Shown piece after piece: positions 1 through 8,857 of a stretch of 64,000 bases of DNA (position 1 is its first letter; each line of letters opens with the position of its first letter). The position numbers and the translations under genes were made by a program. The stretch covers positions 372,001 through 436,000 of the forward strand of contig CAWDLN010000001.1 in assembly GCA_963803115.1 (NCBI GenBank). Reading direction: 5' to 3'. The notes beneath the pieces are model-generated. The model had not been told where the DNA came from and did not search any database. It saw nothing but the letters and a program-made list of their open reading frames with translations. Origin of the DNA: DATBGZ01 sp963803115. Its GTDB lineage: Bacteria > Actinomycetota > Actinomycetes > Mycobacteriales > Micromonosporaceae.

Positions 1-159
1 GGCATCGCTCTGGCGCTCGCGAACGTCTGGCTTGCGCTCCTACTACCGGGCGTTTTGCTGTTCATGCACGTCGTCATTCGCCGCGAGGAAAGGTTGCTTC
101 AAGCCAGCTTTGGCGATGAGTACCGGACCTATCTGACCCGGGTTCGCCGGTACCTTTGA
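1..159 (+). CDS. Isoprenylcysteine carboxyl methyltransferase-like membrane protein, C-terminal end (partial)
   Basis: The window opens inside this gene, and only the last 52 codons are present, ending at TGA 157-159. The visible part is one hydrophobic segment rich in Leu, Ala and Val, followed by EERLLQASFGDEYRTYLTRV and a basic end. The pattern EE-x-L-L-x-x-x-F-G-x-E-Y-x-x-Y is the usual C-terminus of bacterial ICMT/PEMT-family membrane methyltransferases. That family methylates small hydrophobic or lipid-like substrates at the membrane, but the substrate cannot be told from this fragment. The gene converges on the LuxR-type gene, with about 50 bases between them. Confidence 0.7.
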   Translation, partial: GIALALANVWLALLLPGVLLFMHVVIRREERLLQASFGDEYRTYLTRVRRYL

Positions 160-209
160 ACGTCGCCATGAGTAGTTCGTCCACAATGGATGTTTCCGAC
201 CGGAATGGT

Positions 210-3017
210 TTAGCGAGGACGCTGTAGGTGCCAGCGCAGGAGCTCGGTGCGCGATGTGAGGCCCGTCTTGGCCAGGATGTTGCGGACGTGGCTCTCCACC
301 GTGCGTTCGGACACCACCAACGCGGCGGCAACCTCGCGATTGGACAAGGCCTGCGCGACCAGGGCGAGCACCTCGCGTTCGCGGTCCGTGAGGTTGTCCG
401 CCGTCCTTACCTTCGCCGCGGCGTCGGCCAGAAAGGCGTCGGCCTGACGCAGAAGTCCAGGCATGTCCAGGCGGCGGGCTTCGGCGGCGGCCGTGCGGCC
501 GAGTTCGATTCCTCGGGTGACCTCACCATTCGCGCAAAGCGCCTTCGCCAGACCTAGCCGGCCTTCCGCAACGCCGGGTCGGGCGCCGATCGCCGCGTCG
601 ACCCGGAGCCCTTCCTCGAAGTGCTCGGTCGCCACGGCGGGTTCGTTGGCCGCGAGGCTGAGTCGGCCGAGCATGCGGGCGACCGACCCGTAGTAGAAGA
701 CCGTTCCCGATCCGATGGCTGGCGACCCGCTGTACGAGGTGGAGACAAAGTCGCGGATCGCGAGGCAGGACGCCACGTCCTCGTAGGCGATGGCGAGAGG
801 AACGAGGTACGAGAGGACCGCGGCTTGCTGCGGTGTTCGGACCGATGCCAGCACGGCAACGAGGGTCTCGTACAACGCCCGTGCCTCGTCATCACGACCG
901 GTCAGGTGAAGCACCGCCGCGATGAGCGCCCGCGCAATCGGTAGCTGCTGCCCGATCCCGGTGACCCACTCAGTCCATTGAGGATCGACGTCCGACGGGT
1001 CCCCACGGAGCAGCGCCAGGCAGGCCGTTTGGCCGACGTGGGTGTACCGAACCGAGAGGTCCTGCCACGACTCCGCGACAGCGACGGCCTGGCGCCCGTG
1101 CGCGCGGCACGCGTCAAAGTCGCCCGTCAGTCCGGCCAGCGAAGCCTGACGGCGAAGTAGGTGCCATCGAACGACGGGAAGCCCGGTCTCCTCAGCCAGC
1201 CGCTGCATCTCAAGCATCTCGAGGCGTACCGCCCCCATGTCGGCTCGTCGGAACGCGACGTCCGATCTCCACGTGTGCGCCCACAGCCGCGCGAGCGGTC
1301 GCCGCGTGGGCCCGGCGAGCTCGATGGCCCGCCCGCCGAGTGCGAACACCTCGTCGTCGTCGCTCGAACGCCACGTGAGCATGACTCGAGCCCGGATCGC
1401 GTCGAGTTCGGCGTTGGCGTCGCCGCTCGCTTCGGCGTCCTCCAGTGCGCGACGCGACCACGGTTCGGCTTCGTCGACGAGATCGAGCTCGGTGAGCGCA
1501 CACGCCAGCTGCGCCTCGACGGTCGCTCGCAGGTCGGACGGCGCCGCCGCGTCGAGCATGGCAAGCGCTCGCTGGCACAGCTGGGTGATGTGTGTGTTGG
1601 TGTCCGGACCTCCGAGTCCCTGCACCATGATCGCGGCCCGCGCAACGACCTCGGCCCGGCCGGACCGCTCACCCTCCTCGGCGGCGTCGCGACAGGAGCG
1701 GACGCTCGCTCCGATGTGGCCGCCGAGATACTGCATCCGGGCGAGGTCGAGCAACAACTCCGCCCGATCGACGACGGGCCCGGCGCCGGTCCGGTTCGTT
1801 GCCTCGAGCGCAAACTCCACATAGGACGCCGCCTCGTCATAGGCACCGGCGGCCCGGGCGGAGTCGGCCGCGCGGACGGCCCAGGCGACCGCCAGACCAC
1901 GTTCTCCGCTGCGATCCCAGTGGCGGGCCACCGCTCCCGCCAGCTCGTCCCTCCCCGTGGCACGTGGCTCCAGCAGCTCGGCGGCGCGCCGGTGCAGCCG
2001 TGCTCGGCGGCTGGGTGCAAGCGCCGCGTACGCCGCGTCGCGGACCAGGGCGTGCGCGAACCGGACTCGGGCGTCGGTCTGGCCCAACTCGACGAGGCCT
2101 GCGGGCACGGCCGCTCGTAGCCAATCGAGGGCTGTGGCGACCGTGTCAGCGCCGATCAGTTGCGCGACCAGGTCGAGGTCCGCCTCCGGGCCGAGCACGC
2201 TCAGCGCCTCGACCGCGGCCGTAGCAACGGGACCCGCTGCTCGCAGGGCGGCCGTGACCAGGTGTTGGAATTCGGGCGCGGTCCCGACGGAGTCATCCCA
2301 CGAGCCGTCACCGCGCAACTGGTCGGCCGCGACCCGGCCAAGGGTCCGGAGGTACAGCGGATTGCCACCCGAGAGGTCGGCGGCGCGTCGTACCGCCGAC
2401 GGGTCGGCTCGATCGACGGCCGTCGACAGGAGGGTACGGGCCTCGCTTGCGTCGAGGGGACCAATGTGCAACTCCTCGGTGGCGCTGGTTCGGCCAATCT
2501 CAACCGGGTCTCGGTAGGTCCCGATGACCAGCACCCGGAGCCGGCGTACCTCGGTCGCGACGCGGCCCAGCAGACGGCGGGTCGCCCGGTCGGCCCAGTG
2601 AAGGTCATCCAACACAACAACCAGCGGTCCGTTGCACCGACCCTGCTCTTCGAGGGCGTCAACCACCAACGTGTCGGCGGCAAACGTCGCCGCAGCGGTG
2701 TCTTCGGCCGACCCATACTCCCGTTGCTCGTCACCGGCCGCGACCGAGGCCAGTGCCGAATTCAGGTCCGGCCAGCCACGCAGGGCCCGCGTCCACGGCC
2801 AGAGCGCCGGCATACCGACGTCGGGTGTCGCCGCGCCCCAACCGACCCGACTGTCGTCGACAACCGTCAGGAACTCTTCGACTAGTCGCGTCTTGCCGAT
2901 CCCGGCCGATCCACTGACGAAGACGACGCCGCCGACACCGGCTCCGGCATCGGCCAGCCGCGCAGCGAGGAGGTCCAACTCGGCCTGCCGACCGACGAAG
3001 CGCTCCGTGTCCGCCAC
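210..3017 (-). CDS. Large ATP-binding LuxR-family (LAL-type) transcriptional regulator
   Basis: A 935-residue protein with the two-ended architecture of LAL/MalT-like regulators. Near the N-terminus is an AAA-type nucleotide site, with Walker A GSAGIGKT at about residues 36-43 and Walker B-like VVVLDDLHWAD near 133-143. A long helical, TPR-like middle follows. The C-terminal 60 residues form a LuxR helix-turn-helix (LTDREREVLALVAQ, SNREVAAAL, SERTVESHVRNI). Such proteins bind ATP and an unknown inducer and activate target promoters. It is read away from the glutathione operon, with an 86-base gap (3018-3103) between the two start codons, so that operon is one possible target. This is inference only. 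The length is normal for the family and no truncation is visible. Confidence 0.9.
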   Translation of the reverse strand: MADTERFVGRQAELDLLAARLADAGAGVGGVVFVSGSAGIGKTRLVEEFLTVVDDSRVGWGAATPDVGMPALWPWTRALRGWPDLNSALASVAAGDEQREYGSAEDTAAATFAADTLVVDALEEQGRCNGPLVVVLDDLHWADRATRRLLGRVATEVRRLRVLVIGTYRDPVEIGRTSATEELHIGPLDASEARTLLSTAVDRADPSAVRRAADLSGGNPLYLRTLGRVAADQLRGDGSWDDSVGTAPEFQHLVTAALRAAGPVATAAVEALSVLGPEADLDLVAQLIGADTVATALDWLRAAVPAGLVELGQTDARVRFAHALVRDAAYAALAPSRRARLHRRAAELLEPRATGRDELAGAVARHWDRSGERGLAVAWAVRAADSARAAGAYDEAASYVEFALEATNRTGAGPVVDRAELLLDLARMQYLGGHIGASVRSCRDAAEEGERSGRAEVVARAAIMVQGLGGPDTNTHITQLCQRALAMLDAAAPSDLRATVEAQLACALTELDLVDEAEPWSRRALEDAEASGDANAELDAIRARVMLTWRSSDDDEVFALGGRAIELAGPTRRPLARLWAHTWRSDVAFRRADMGAVRLEMLEMQRLAEETGLPVVRWHLLRRQASLAGLTGDFDACRAHGRQAVAVAESWQDLSVRYTHVGQTACLALLRGDPSDVDPQWTEWVTGIGQQLPIARALIAAVLHLTGRDDEARALYETLVAVLASVRTPQQAAVLSYLVPLAIAYEDVASCLAIRDFVSTSYSGSPAIGSGTVFYYGSVARMLGRLSLAANEPAVATEHFEEGLRVDAAIGARPGVAEGRLGLAKALCANGEVTRGIELGRTAAAEARRLDMPGLLRQADAFLADAAAKVRTADNLTDREREVLALVAQALSNREVAAALVVSERTVESHVRNILAKTGLTSRTELLRWHLQRPR

Positions 3018-3103
3018 AACGACCAGTATTCCGTGGCGAGTTCCGTACCGGTCTACGTGGCAGTACTGACGACACGCGGCTCGATGCGGGCGACGGTGTC
3101 GTC

Positions 3104-4102
3104 ATGGAACTCAAGGACGCCGTTAACAGAGCATTCGCACCGGCGCGCTGGCCGGGTCGGATCGGTGTCGAGGTGGAGTTGATCCCGGTGACCGACACCG
3201 ATTCGCCGGACCCCGTCGACCCAGCCGTTGTTCGGGCGGGCTTCGACGAGAGCTTCGTCGGCGCGGCTCGACCCAGTTTCGAGCCGGGCGGTCAGCTGGA
3301 ACTGAGCCCGCCACCACAGCGTTCCGTCGGGGCGCTCGTGCGCGAGGTTCGACGGCTGCTGGCGCAAGCTTCGACGATCGTCGCCACGCGGTGTGCTCGA
3401 CTTGAGACGGTCGGGACCAATCCGTATCACTCGTGTGCCGATGTTCCGCTACGGACGCCGACGCCCCGATACATGGCCATGCAAGCGGAGTTCGATCGCT
3501 ACGGCCCGAATGGCCGACGGATGATGCGCCTGACCGCATCGCTTCAAGTCACGGTCGACCTTCTGCCGGGCCGTGCCGGTATGGAGCAGTGGCTCGTGGC
3601 CAACCTCGCCGGGCCGGCCCTCACCGCCGCGTTCGCTAATTCGACCGTCATCGATGGACTGGCCGCGGGTGCTGGGGCACGCACCCAGATCTGGCGGGGC
3701 ATGGACGCTTGCCGGACCGCGTACGACGGCCGCCTGGTCGACATCGTGGACCCGGTCGGCGCATACCTGGCGTTCGCCGCGGCCGCGCCGCGCCTTCCGA
3801 TTCCGGAAACTGCGGATCCCTCCTACCACCTGTCGACCCTGTTTCCACCGGTACGACCGCGAGGGGGATATCTCGAGGTGCGCTACCTCGACGCCCAACC
3901 GCTGGACCGGTTCGGTGACGTCGTCGCGGCGGTCGCCCGTCTCCTCTACAACCAGCAAGTCCGCCGGGACGCGCTGGACCTGTTGCTGCCGAGAGCCCAT
4001 GACCAGGCGGTGGCGTGGAGCGAGGCCGCGTCCGGGCACTCGCCGCAGGCCGAAGCCCTGCTGGCCGTCGTCGGCGAATCCCAACTGGTAGGTGCGTCAT
4101 GA
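3104..4102 (+). CDS. gshA: Glutamate-cysteine ligase, GCS2/EgtA-like
   Basis: A 332-residue protein. It should form gamma-glutamylcysteine from glutamate and cysteine with ATP. Visible family motifs are GVEVEL (about 21-26), EPGGQLELS (60-68), PRYMAMQ (121-127) and TASLQVTVD (144-152), the last three being typical of actinobacterial EgtA/GCS2 ligases. EgtA normally sits with egtB, egtC and egtD for ergothioneine. None of those is here; instead the stop codon overlaps the start of a glutathione synthase by four bases (ATGA at 4099-4102). That partner favours glutathione over ergothioneine as the product. The ATG at 3104 is the first in-frame start after the divergent gap. The family is clear; the exact product is inferred from context. 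Confidence 0.85.
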   Translation: MELKDAVNRAFAPARWPGRIGVEVELIPVTDTDSPDPVDPAVVRAGFDESFVGAARPSFEPGGQLELSPPPQRSVGALVREVRRLLAQASTIVATRCARLETVGTNPYHSCADVPLRTPTPRYMAMQAEFDRYGPNGRRMMRLTASLQVTVDLLPGRAGMEQWLVANLAGPALTAAFANSTVIDGLAAGAGARTQIWRGMDACRTAYDGRLVDIVDPVGAYLAFAAAAPRLPIPETADPSYHLSTLFPPVRPRGGYLEVRYLDAQPLDRFGDVVAAVARLLYNQQVRRDALDLLLPRAHDQAVAWSEAASGHSPQAEALLAVVGESQLVGAS

Positions 4103-5070
4103 AGGTAGCCTTCGTCGCCGATCCGCTCGAGACGCTCGACCCGTCGATCGACACGACGGTCGGCCTGATGCACGCTGCCGACGACCGTGGCGCCGAGGTC
4201 TGGGTCACCGAGGCCGGTCGGCTCGAAGCCGTGGGCGCTCGTGCCCGGGCTCTTGCCCGGCGAGTCGAGCTCGCCCCGTCGCGCCCGGCGGGCGGGCACC
4301 TCTGGGCTGTCCCCGACCCCTGGTTCACCGCGGATCCGCCGAGGCACATCTGGCTGGATGACATGTCGGTGGTCTTCATGCGTACCGAGCCTCCGCTCGA
4401 CCACGCCTACGTCACCGCGACGTTCATTCTCGACCTCGTCGACCCGGGCCGGGCGGTGATGGTCAACGATCCGCGCGGGCTGCGGGCCTGCAGCGAACAC
4501 CTTCTGCCGCTTCGGTTTCCGGACCTGATCCCGCCCACGATCGTCACCTCTGACCCGTCAGCGATCCGGTCCTTCGTGGTGCGGCACAGCGTAGCCATCG
4601 TCAAACCGGTCGACGGGTTCTCGGGCCGAGGCGTCCTGCGCCTCGACCGCCACGACCCCAATCTCGCCTCGCTGATGGATATCTCCACACACGGCGGCAC
4701 GCGGGCCGTCGTCGTGCAGCGGTACCTCCGCGGCGTGGCCGCCGGAAACAAGCGCATCTTTGTGGTTTCCGGCGATCCGGTCGGTGCGGTCCTTCGATAT
4801 CCCGCGACCGGCGACTTCCGGATCGGCAACCCAACCTCCGAGGCACCGATTACCGCGCGCGACCGCGAGATCTGCGAGCGCCTCGCGCCGACACTGCGAA
4901 CGAACGGCATCCACCTCGCCGGCCTCGATGTCATCGGGCCGTACCTGATCGAAGTCAATGTCACCAGCGTCGGTGCGCTACGCAAGGCCGACGCCCTGCT
5001 CGGCTGGACCCTGTGCGCGGACCTGCTCGACAGCGTGCTATCCGCGCCCAACGAAAGGAAATCGGCATGA
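4099..5070 (+). CDS. gshB: Glutathione synthase, ATP-grasp (GshB type)
   Basis: A 323-residue protein close in length to bacterial GshB (about 315). It would ligate glycine to gamma-glutamylcysteine. Visible motifs in order are MRTEPP (94-99), NDPRGLR (123-129), the ATP-grasp glycine loop KPVDGFSGRGV (169-179), NKRIFVVSGDP (217-227), and the metal-binding EVNVTS near the C-terminus. These match GshB rather than the related RimK or D-Ala-D-Ala ligases. Translation is coupled to the ligase upstream and to the MAPEG gene downstream (ATGA overlap at 5067-5070). GshB is uncommon in Actinobacteria, which mostly make mycothiol. No key residue appears to be missing. Confidence 0.9.
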   Translation: MKVAFVADPLETLDPSIDTTVGLMHAADDRGAEVWVTEAGRLEAVGARARALARRVELAPSRPAGGHLWAVPDPWFTADPPRHIWLDDMSVVFMRTEPPLDHAYVTATFILDLVDPGRAVMVNDPRGLRACSEHLLPLRFPDLIPPTIVTSDPSAIRSFVVRHSVAIVKPVDGFSGRGVLRLDRHDPNLASLMDISTHGGTRAVVVQRYLRGVAAGNKRIFVVSGDPVGAVLRYPATGDFRIGNPTSEAPITARDREICERLAPTLRTNGIHLAGLDVIGPYLIEVNVTSVGALRKADALLGWTLCADLLDSVLSAPNERKSA

Positions 5071-5465
5071 CCACCGCCATCATCGCGACGGCGATCCTCG
5101 CCCTGCTCGTGTTCCTACTCGGATTCAACGTGTCGCGGGTGCGCGGCGTGACCGCCAAAGCGGGCGGGTCGCAACTGCCCACCGACCCGAGTAGCCCTCT
5201 CTTCAAGGCGATCCGGGCGCACGGCAATGCCGCCGAGTACGTCCCCACGCTCGTCGTGCTCTTCCTGCTCGTCGGTGCGCGCAGCCCGGCGATCGTCGCC
5301 GTCCCGCTGATCGTGGGCGCGACCGCCGCGCGGTTGGTGCACGCGTACGGCATGCTTCGCACGCGGAGCCTGGCCGTCGAGAGCGCGCCGCGGTTGGCCG
5401 GAGCGATCGGCACGTACGGGTTCGGCGTTGGCTTGGCCATCGCCGCGGCCGCGACACTGCTGTGA
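5067..5465 (+). CDS. MAPEG-family membrane protein (glutathione-associated)
   Basis: A 132-residue protein with about four membrane segments: an N-terminal helix at 3-20, then three hydrophobic stretches from about 55 to the C-terminus. It has the MAPEG-like pattern RAHGNAAEYVPT followed by a hydrophobic run and later HAYGMLRTRS and R-x-x-G. MAPEG proteins are small integral membrane enzymes; many conjugate glutathione to lipophilic electrophiles or reduce peroxides. Its place directly after gshA-gshB, with 4-base overlaps on both sides, strongly suggests that glutathione is its cosubstrate. The start ATG at 5067 overlaps the gshB stop. MAPEG fold: confident. Glutathione transferase activity: inferred from context. 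Confidence 0.85.
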   Translation: MTTAIIATAILALLVFLLGFNVSRVRGVTAKAGGSQLPTDPSSPLFKAIRAHGNAAEYVPTLVVLFLLVGARSPAIVAVPLIVGATAARLVHAYGMLRTRSLAVESAPRLAGAIGTYGFGVGLAIAAAATLL

Positions 5466-6706
5466 GCATCTCGGCGCCGCTGCGGTCGGCGGCCTTCCGC
5501 CGGTACGTGCTCGGCCAGCTCGTCTCGGTGACCTGTTCGTGGGTCCAGGTCGTGGCGCTGTCGTGGGTGATGGTCGATCGGTACCCGGCAGCGCTGGGCT
5601 GGGTGGTCGGGCTACAGTTCGCGCCCAGCATCGTTCTCGGCCCGTGGTTCGGTGCGGTGACCGATCGACACGACCGCAAACGGCTCGTCATGGTCGCCGA
5701 AGGTGGGATGGGCTTCGTCGCCGTGGGATACACGCTCGCGCTGGCGACCGGGACGCTCACGCTGCCGCTCGTTTGTGTCCTCGCGACCACATGGGGAGTC
5801 CTCAACGCCCTCGACACCCCCGCCCGGCAGGCCCTGGTGCCCGCCATGGTGGCGCGTGATGCGGCGGCGAGTGCCTCAGCCGTCACGGGAATGGTCCTCC
5901 TGCTCGGCATGACGACCGGCAGCGCGCTTGGTGCGGCCCTCGTCGCGGCCGCCGGTCCCGCGGCGGCGTTCGCGGTCAACGCGGCATCGTTCGTCGTCGA
6001 TGTCGCTCTATTGACCGCCATACGGGCGCGGCCCTCCTCCCGGGTCGAGCGGGCACCACGGCAGCTTCGTGACGGACTTGGCTACGTCTGGCGCACGAGA
6101 CGGTTGCGCATGCCGCTGCTCACCCTGGCCATCCTCAGTACGTTCGCCTTCACGATCCAGGTATCAGTCCCGATCCACATGACGGCGTCGTTCGGTGGCG
6201 GACCTACTCTCGTCGGCGCTGGGTTCACCGCGGTGACCACTGGCGGTCTGGCCGGGGCGGCGGTCGCGGCCGTACGCGGCGCGCCCGGGCCACACTCGCT
6301 CCGTCGGGCATCGTCGGCCATGGCTGCGGCGATGCTGCTCAGTTTCCTCGCGCCGACCGTGCCGATCGCTCTGGTCGGGTTGGCCGGAACTGGATTCGGC
6401 TGGTCGCTCGTCGTTGGGTCAACGATCGGCGCCCTGCAGACCGCCGAACCGTCCATGCTGGGGCGCGTCATGTCGTGGCTTGCCGTCGTCCTCATCGGTG
6501 GCATGGCGGCGGGTGGGCCACTCGCCGGTGTCGTTGCCCAACTGGGCGGGCCGCGGGCACCGTTTCTCCTCGGAGCCGTGGCGTGCGGCGCGGCCGTCGC
6601 GATCGTTCGACCCCGAACCTCACACGTCCACGATGAAGCGGTGATCGGATCGTCGGCCATCGACCGACACCGGATGACATCCGACGGTCTACAAGGGACG
6701 GTCTAA
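5462..6706 (+). CDS. MFS transporter, EntS/DUF894-like
   Basis: A 414-residue membrane protein with about 12 hydrophobic segments. It has the MFS loop-2/3 signature GAVTDRHDRKRLV (near 60-72), and SWVQVVALSWVMVDR in helix 1 resembles EntS-type exporters. The GTG start at 5462 overlaps the MAPEG stop (GTGA), so it is the fourth coupled gene of the glutathione operon. By position it could export glutathione conjugates or a toxic electrophile. The substrate is unknown and this role is inference. It ends at TAA 6704-6706, about 90 bases before the convergent phosphoribosyltransferase. Confidence 0.85.
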   Translation: MSISAPLRSAAFRRYVLGQLVSVTCSWVQVVALSWVMVDRYPAALGWVVGLQFAPSIVLGPWFGAVTDRHDRKRLVMVAEGGMGFVAVGYTLALATGTLTLPLVCVLATTWGVLNALDTPARQALVPAMVARDAAASASAVTGMVLLLGMTTGSALGAALVAAAGPAAAFAVNAASFVVDVALLTAIRARPSSRVERAPRQLRDGLGYVWRTRRLRMPLLTLAILSTFAFTIQVSVPIHMTASFGGGPTLVGAGFTAVTTGGLAGAAVAAVRGAPGPHSLRRASSAMAAAMLLSFLAPTVPIALVGLAGTGFGWSLVVGSTIGALQTAEPSMLGRVMSWLAVVLIGGMAAGGPLAGVVAQLGGPRAPFLLGAVACGAAVAIVRPRTSHVHDEAVIGSSAIDRHRMTSDGLQGTV

Positions 6707-6796
6707 TCGAACGGCCGCTTTCGTACTGGCGCATCGAACCCCGGCATTTGGGGCAGGTCAGCTGCATCCGCCGAGGCTGGCGTGCCTTTCGGAGTG

Positions 6797-7393
6797 TTAG
6801 CCGCGAGTCACGTGACCGGCGTGCTCGAGCAAGTGGACGACCTCCTCGTCGGTGGTCTGCGGGAAGCTGCGATAGAACCGGCTGACCGCGCCGAACATGG
6901 GTGGCACCATGGGACAGACCACGTCGTCCGCCTCGGCCCGAAGCACCGCCAGTGAATCGGCCGCCCCGACCGGTACGGCGACCACCACCGACGCGGCGCC
7001 CATCTGTCGGGCGACCGCCACCGCGGCGCGGGCCGTGGCGCCGGTGGCCAGTCCGTCGTCGACGATGATCGCGACCCGTCCGGTCAACGACAGCGCCGGC
7101 CGTCCACCCCGGTACCGCGCCTCCCGCCGTACCAGTTCATCGGCCTCGCTACGGGTGACCGAAGCGACGTCGGCCGGCGACAGGTACGACTCCACCTCCG
7201 GGTTGTGTACGGACACCCCGCCGGGACCGACCGCGCCGAACGCCACCTCGGGCGACCAGGGCACGCCGAGCTTGCGGACCACCAGCACATCGAGCGGCGC
7301 ATGCAATGCCCGGGCCACGCGCGCCGCGACCGGCACGCCGCCCCGCACCAGGCCGAGCACCACCACGTCGGTGCGGTTGGCGTACCCGGTCAA
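6797..7393 (-). CDS. Phosphoribosyltransferase-domain protein, probably frameshifted at the N-terminus
   Basis: The open frame gives 198 residues from a TTG at 7393. The core is a type I phosphoribosyltransferase fold: VVVLGLVRGGVPVA near the N-terminus, VRKLGVPWSPEVAFGA, and the PRPP loop VAIIVDDGLATGATA at about 105-119. Family members usually begin with a segment like F-x-[DN]-R-x-E-A-G-x-x-L-A. That segment is present upstream in the +1 frame (GTG at 7442, reading TYANRTEAGDLLAAPL) and joins the main frame if one base is removed near 7388-7392. The intact gene therefore probably ran 6797-7442. The break lies beside a short direct repeat (GTACGCCAACCG, copies near 7373-7384 and 7424-7435 read on +). 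Substrate unknown. Confidence 0.75.
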   Translation of the reverse strand: MTGYANRTDVVVLGLVRGGVPVAARVARALHAPLDVLVVRKLGVPWSPEVAFGAVGPGGVSVHNPEVESYLSPADVASVTRSEADELVRREARYRGGRPALSLTGRVAIIVDDGLATGATARAAVAVARQMGAASVVVAVPVGAADSLAVLRAEADDVVCPMVPPMFGAVSRFYRSFPQTTDEEVVHLLEHAGHVTRG

Positions 7394-7533
7394 GTGGCGC
7401 GGCGAGCAGGTCGCCGGCCTCGGTCCGGTTGGCGTACGTCACACCTGAGTGTCTACGCGAATCGGTCCTTCTTGCCTATCCGGCGAAGAAAATCAGGCGC
7501 GATACGTCGTAGGCAACAGATACCGTCGTCGGC

Positions 7534-8826
7534 ATGCGCAAAGACCTTACGATCCTCCGGGATCGCCGCTTCGGGCTGCTGTTTGCCGCTCGCACCGCAT
7601 CGGTGCTCGGCAGCGCGTTCGGACCAGTGGCCCTGGCGTTTGGTGTCCTCGCGCTGCCGGGTGCGACGGCCACCACGCTCTCCCTCGTCACGGCCGCGGA
7701 GGCGTTCACCCTTGTCGCCTTCATGCTGGTCGGTGGCGTCATCGCCGACCGGTTGCCGCGGTTCCGGGTCATGGTCGCGGCCGATCTCGGTGCCGCCGTC
7801 GCGTGGGGCGCGCTCGCCGTGATGCTTCTGACCGGCTGGGCGCCGCTGGGCCTGCTGATCGCGGCGTCCGGCCTCGCCGGTATTGCGACGGCGCTGTTCT
7901 ATCCCGCCCTCACCGGGGTGGTGCCCGAGGTCGTGGCCCCGGACCGGCTTCAGTCGGCGAACGGGATCCTGCGTCTAGGCCAGAACCTGGCCCGCATCGG
8001 GGGATTCGCGGTGGCGGGCGCGGCCGTCGCGATCGTAGGCGCCGGGTGGGCCATGGCCTTCAATGCGGTCCTGCTTGTTATCTCCGCCGTTCTGCTCGCG
8101 GGACTGCGGCTGCCGCCACAACGGGAGAAGTCGGTCCAGGATGAAACCACTAGCATGCTGCGCGACCTAGCGGACGGGTGGAAGGAATTCCGCTCCCGTC
8201 AATGGCTGTGGGTCGTCGTGCTGCAGTACTCGTTCGTCATGATGGTCTTCCAGGCGGTCTTTTCGGTACTCGGTCCGGTGGTCGCCAACGATCGCCTCGG
8301 CGGCGCTGCCGGTTGGTCCTGGGTGCTCGCGGCCGAGTCGATCGGCATGGTGCTGGGTGTTGTCATCGCTATGCGGGTCAGACCAAAACACCCGATCCGC
8401 CAGGTCGTGCTGCTCACCTTCCCGCTTGCCGGCCTTCCGTTGGTGCTCGGGCTCGGGTTCGCGCTGCCGGTGGCGGTGGCGGTCGCGTTCGCTGGGGGCG
8501 TCGCGGTCGACATCCTGGTCGTCTTGTGGGACACCACCATGCAGCGGGAGATCCCAGCGGAGGCGCTGTCGCGGGTGAGTGCGTACGACGCGCTCGGCAC
8601 GTTGCTGCTCGGCCCCGTGGGTCTGCTGCTGGCCGGTCCAAGCGTGGACCGGGTCGGGGCCTCGCCGGCGCTGCTGTTCTGCGCGGCGGTGACCGTCGTC
8701 GCCTCGGCCGCGGCGCTGTGCTCGCCCGGCGTCCGGAATCTGCGTTGGACCGCCGCGCCGCCCCGACGGGACATCTTGGCGCTGGACGTGAATCGTCGCG
8801 AGGCGCCCGCGTTGATCGACGCGTGA
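7534..8826 (+). CDS. MFS transporter
   Basis: A 430-residue protein with about 12 hydrophobic segments in two halves. The MFS motif GGVIADRLPRFRVMV is at about 68-82, and DPIRQ-like basic loops separate the helices. It resembles the macrolide-efflux/EntS branch of MFS carriers. It is divergent from the phosphoribosyltransferase gene across about 90-140 bases, depending on where that gene starts. It is followed after 31 bases by the molybdenum oxidoreductase. The ATG at 7534 is followed directly by a basic MRKD and the first helix, as usual for this branch. Substrate unknown. Confidence 0.85.
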   Translation: MRKDLTILRDRRFGLLFAARTASVLGSAFGPVALAFGVLALPGATATTLSLVTAAEAFTLVAFMLVGGVIADRLPRFRVMVAADLGAAVAWGALAVMLLTGWAPLGLLIAASGLAGIATALFYPALTGVVPEVVAPDRLQSANGILRLGQNLARIGGFAVAGAAVAIVGAGWAMAFNAVLLVISAVLLAGLRLPPQREKSVQDETTSMLRDLADGWKEFRSRQWLWVVVLQYSFVMMVFQAVFSVLGPVVANDRLGGAAGWSWVLAAESIGMVLGVVIAMRVRPKHPIRQVVLLTFPLAGLPLVLGLGFALPVAVAVAFAGGVAVDILVVLWDTTMQREIPAEALSRVSAYDALGTLLLGPVGLLLAGPSVDRVGASPALLFCAAVTVVASAAALCSPGVRNLRWTAAPPRRDILALDVNRREAPALIDA

Positions 8827-8857
8827 CGGGTGGAGTTGCCGGGCATACCATCCCGGC

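Noticed and set aside
1127..2120. Long open frames on both strands inside the LuxR gene
   Set aside because: They are shadows of the LuxR-type gene in other frames; composition is Arg/Pro/Ser-rich and no family motif is present.
210..3017. LuxR/LAL regulator as marker of an antibiotic gene cluster
   Set aside because: No polyketide, peptide-synthetase or tailoring genes are nearby; the glutathione operon is the only plausible target.
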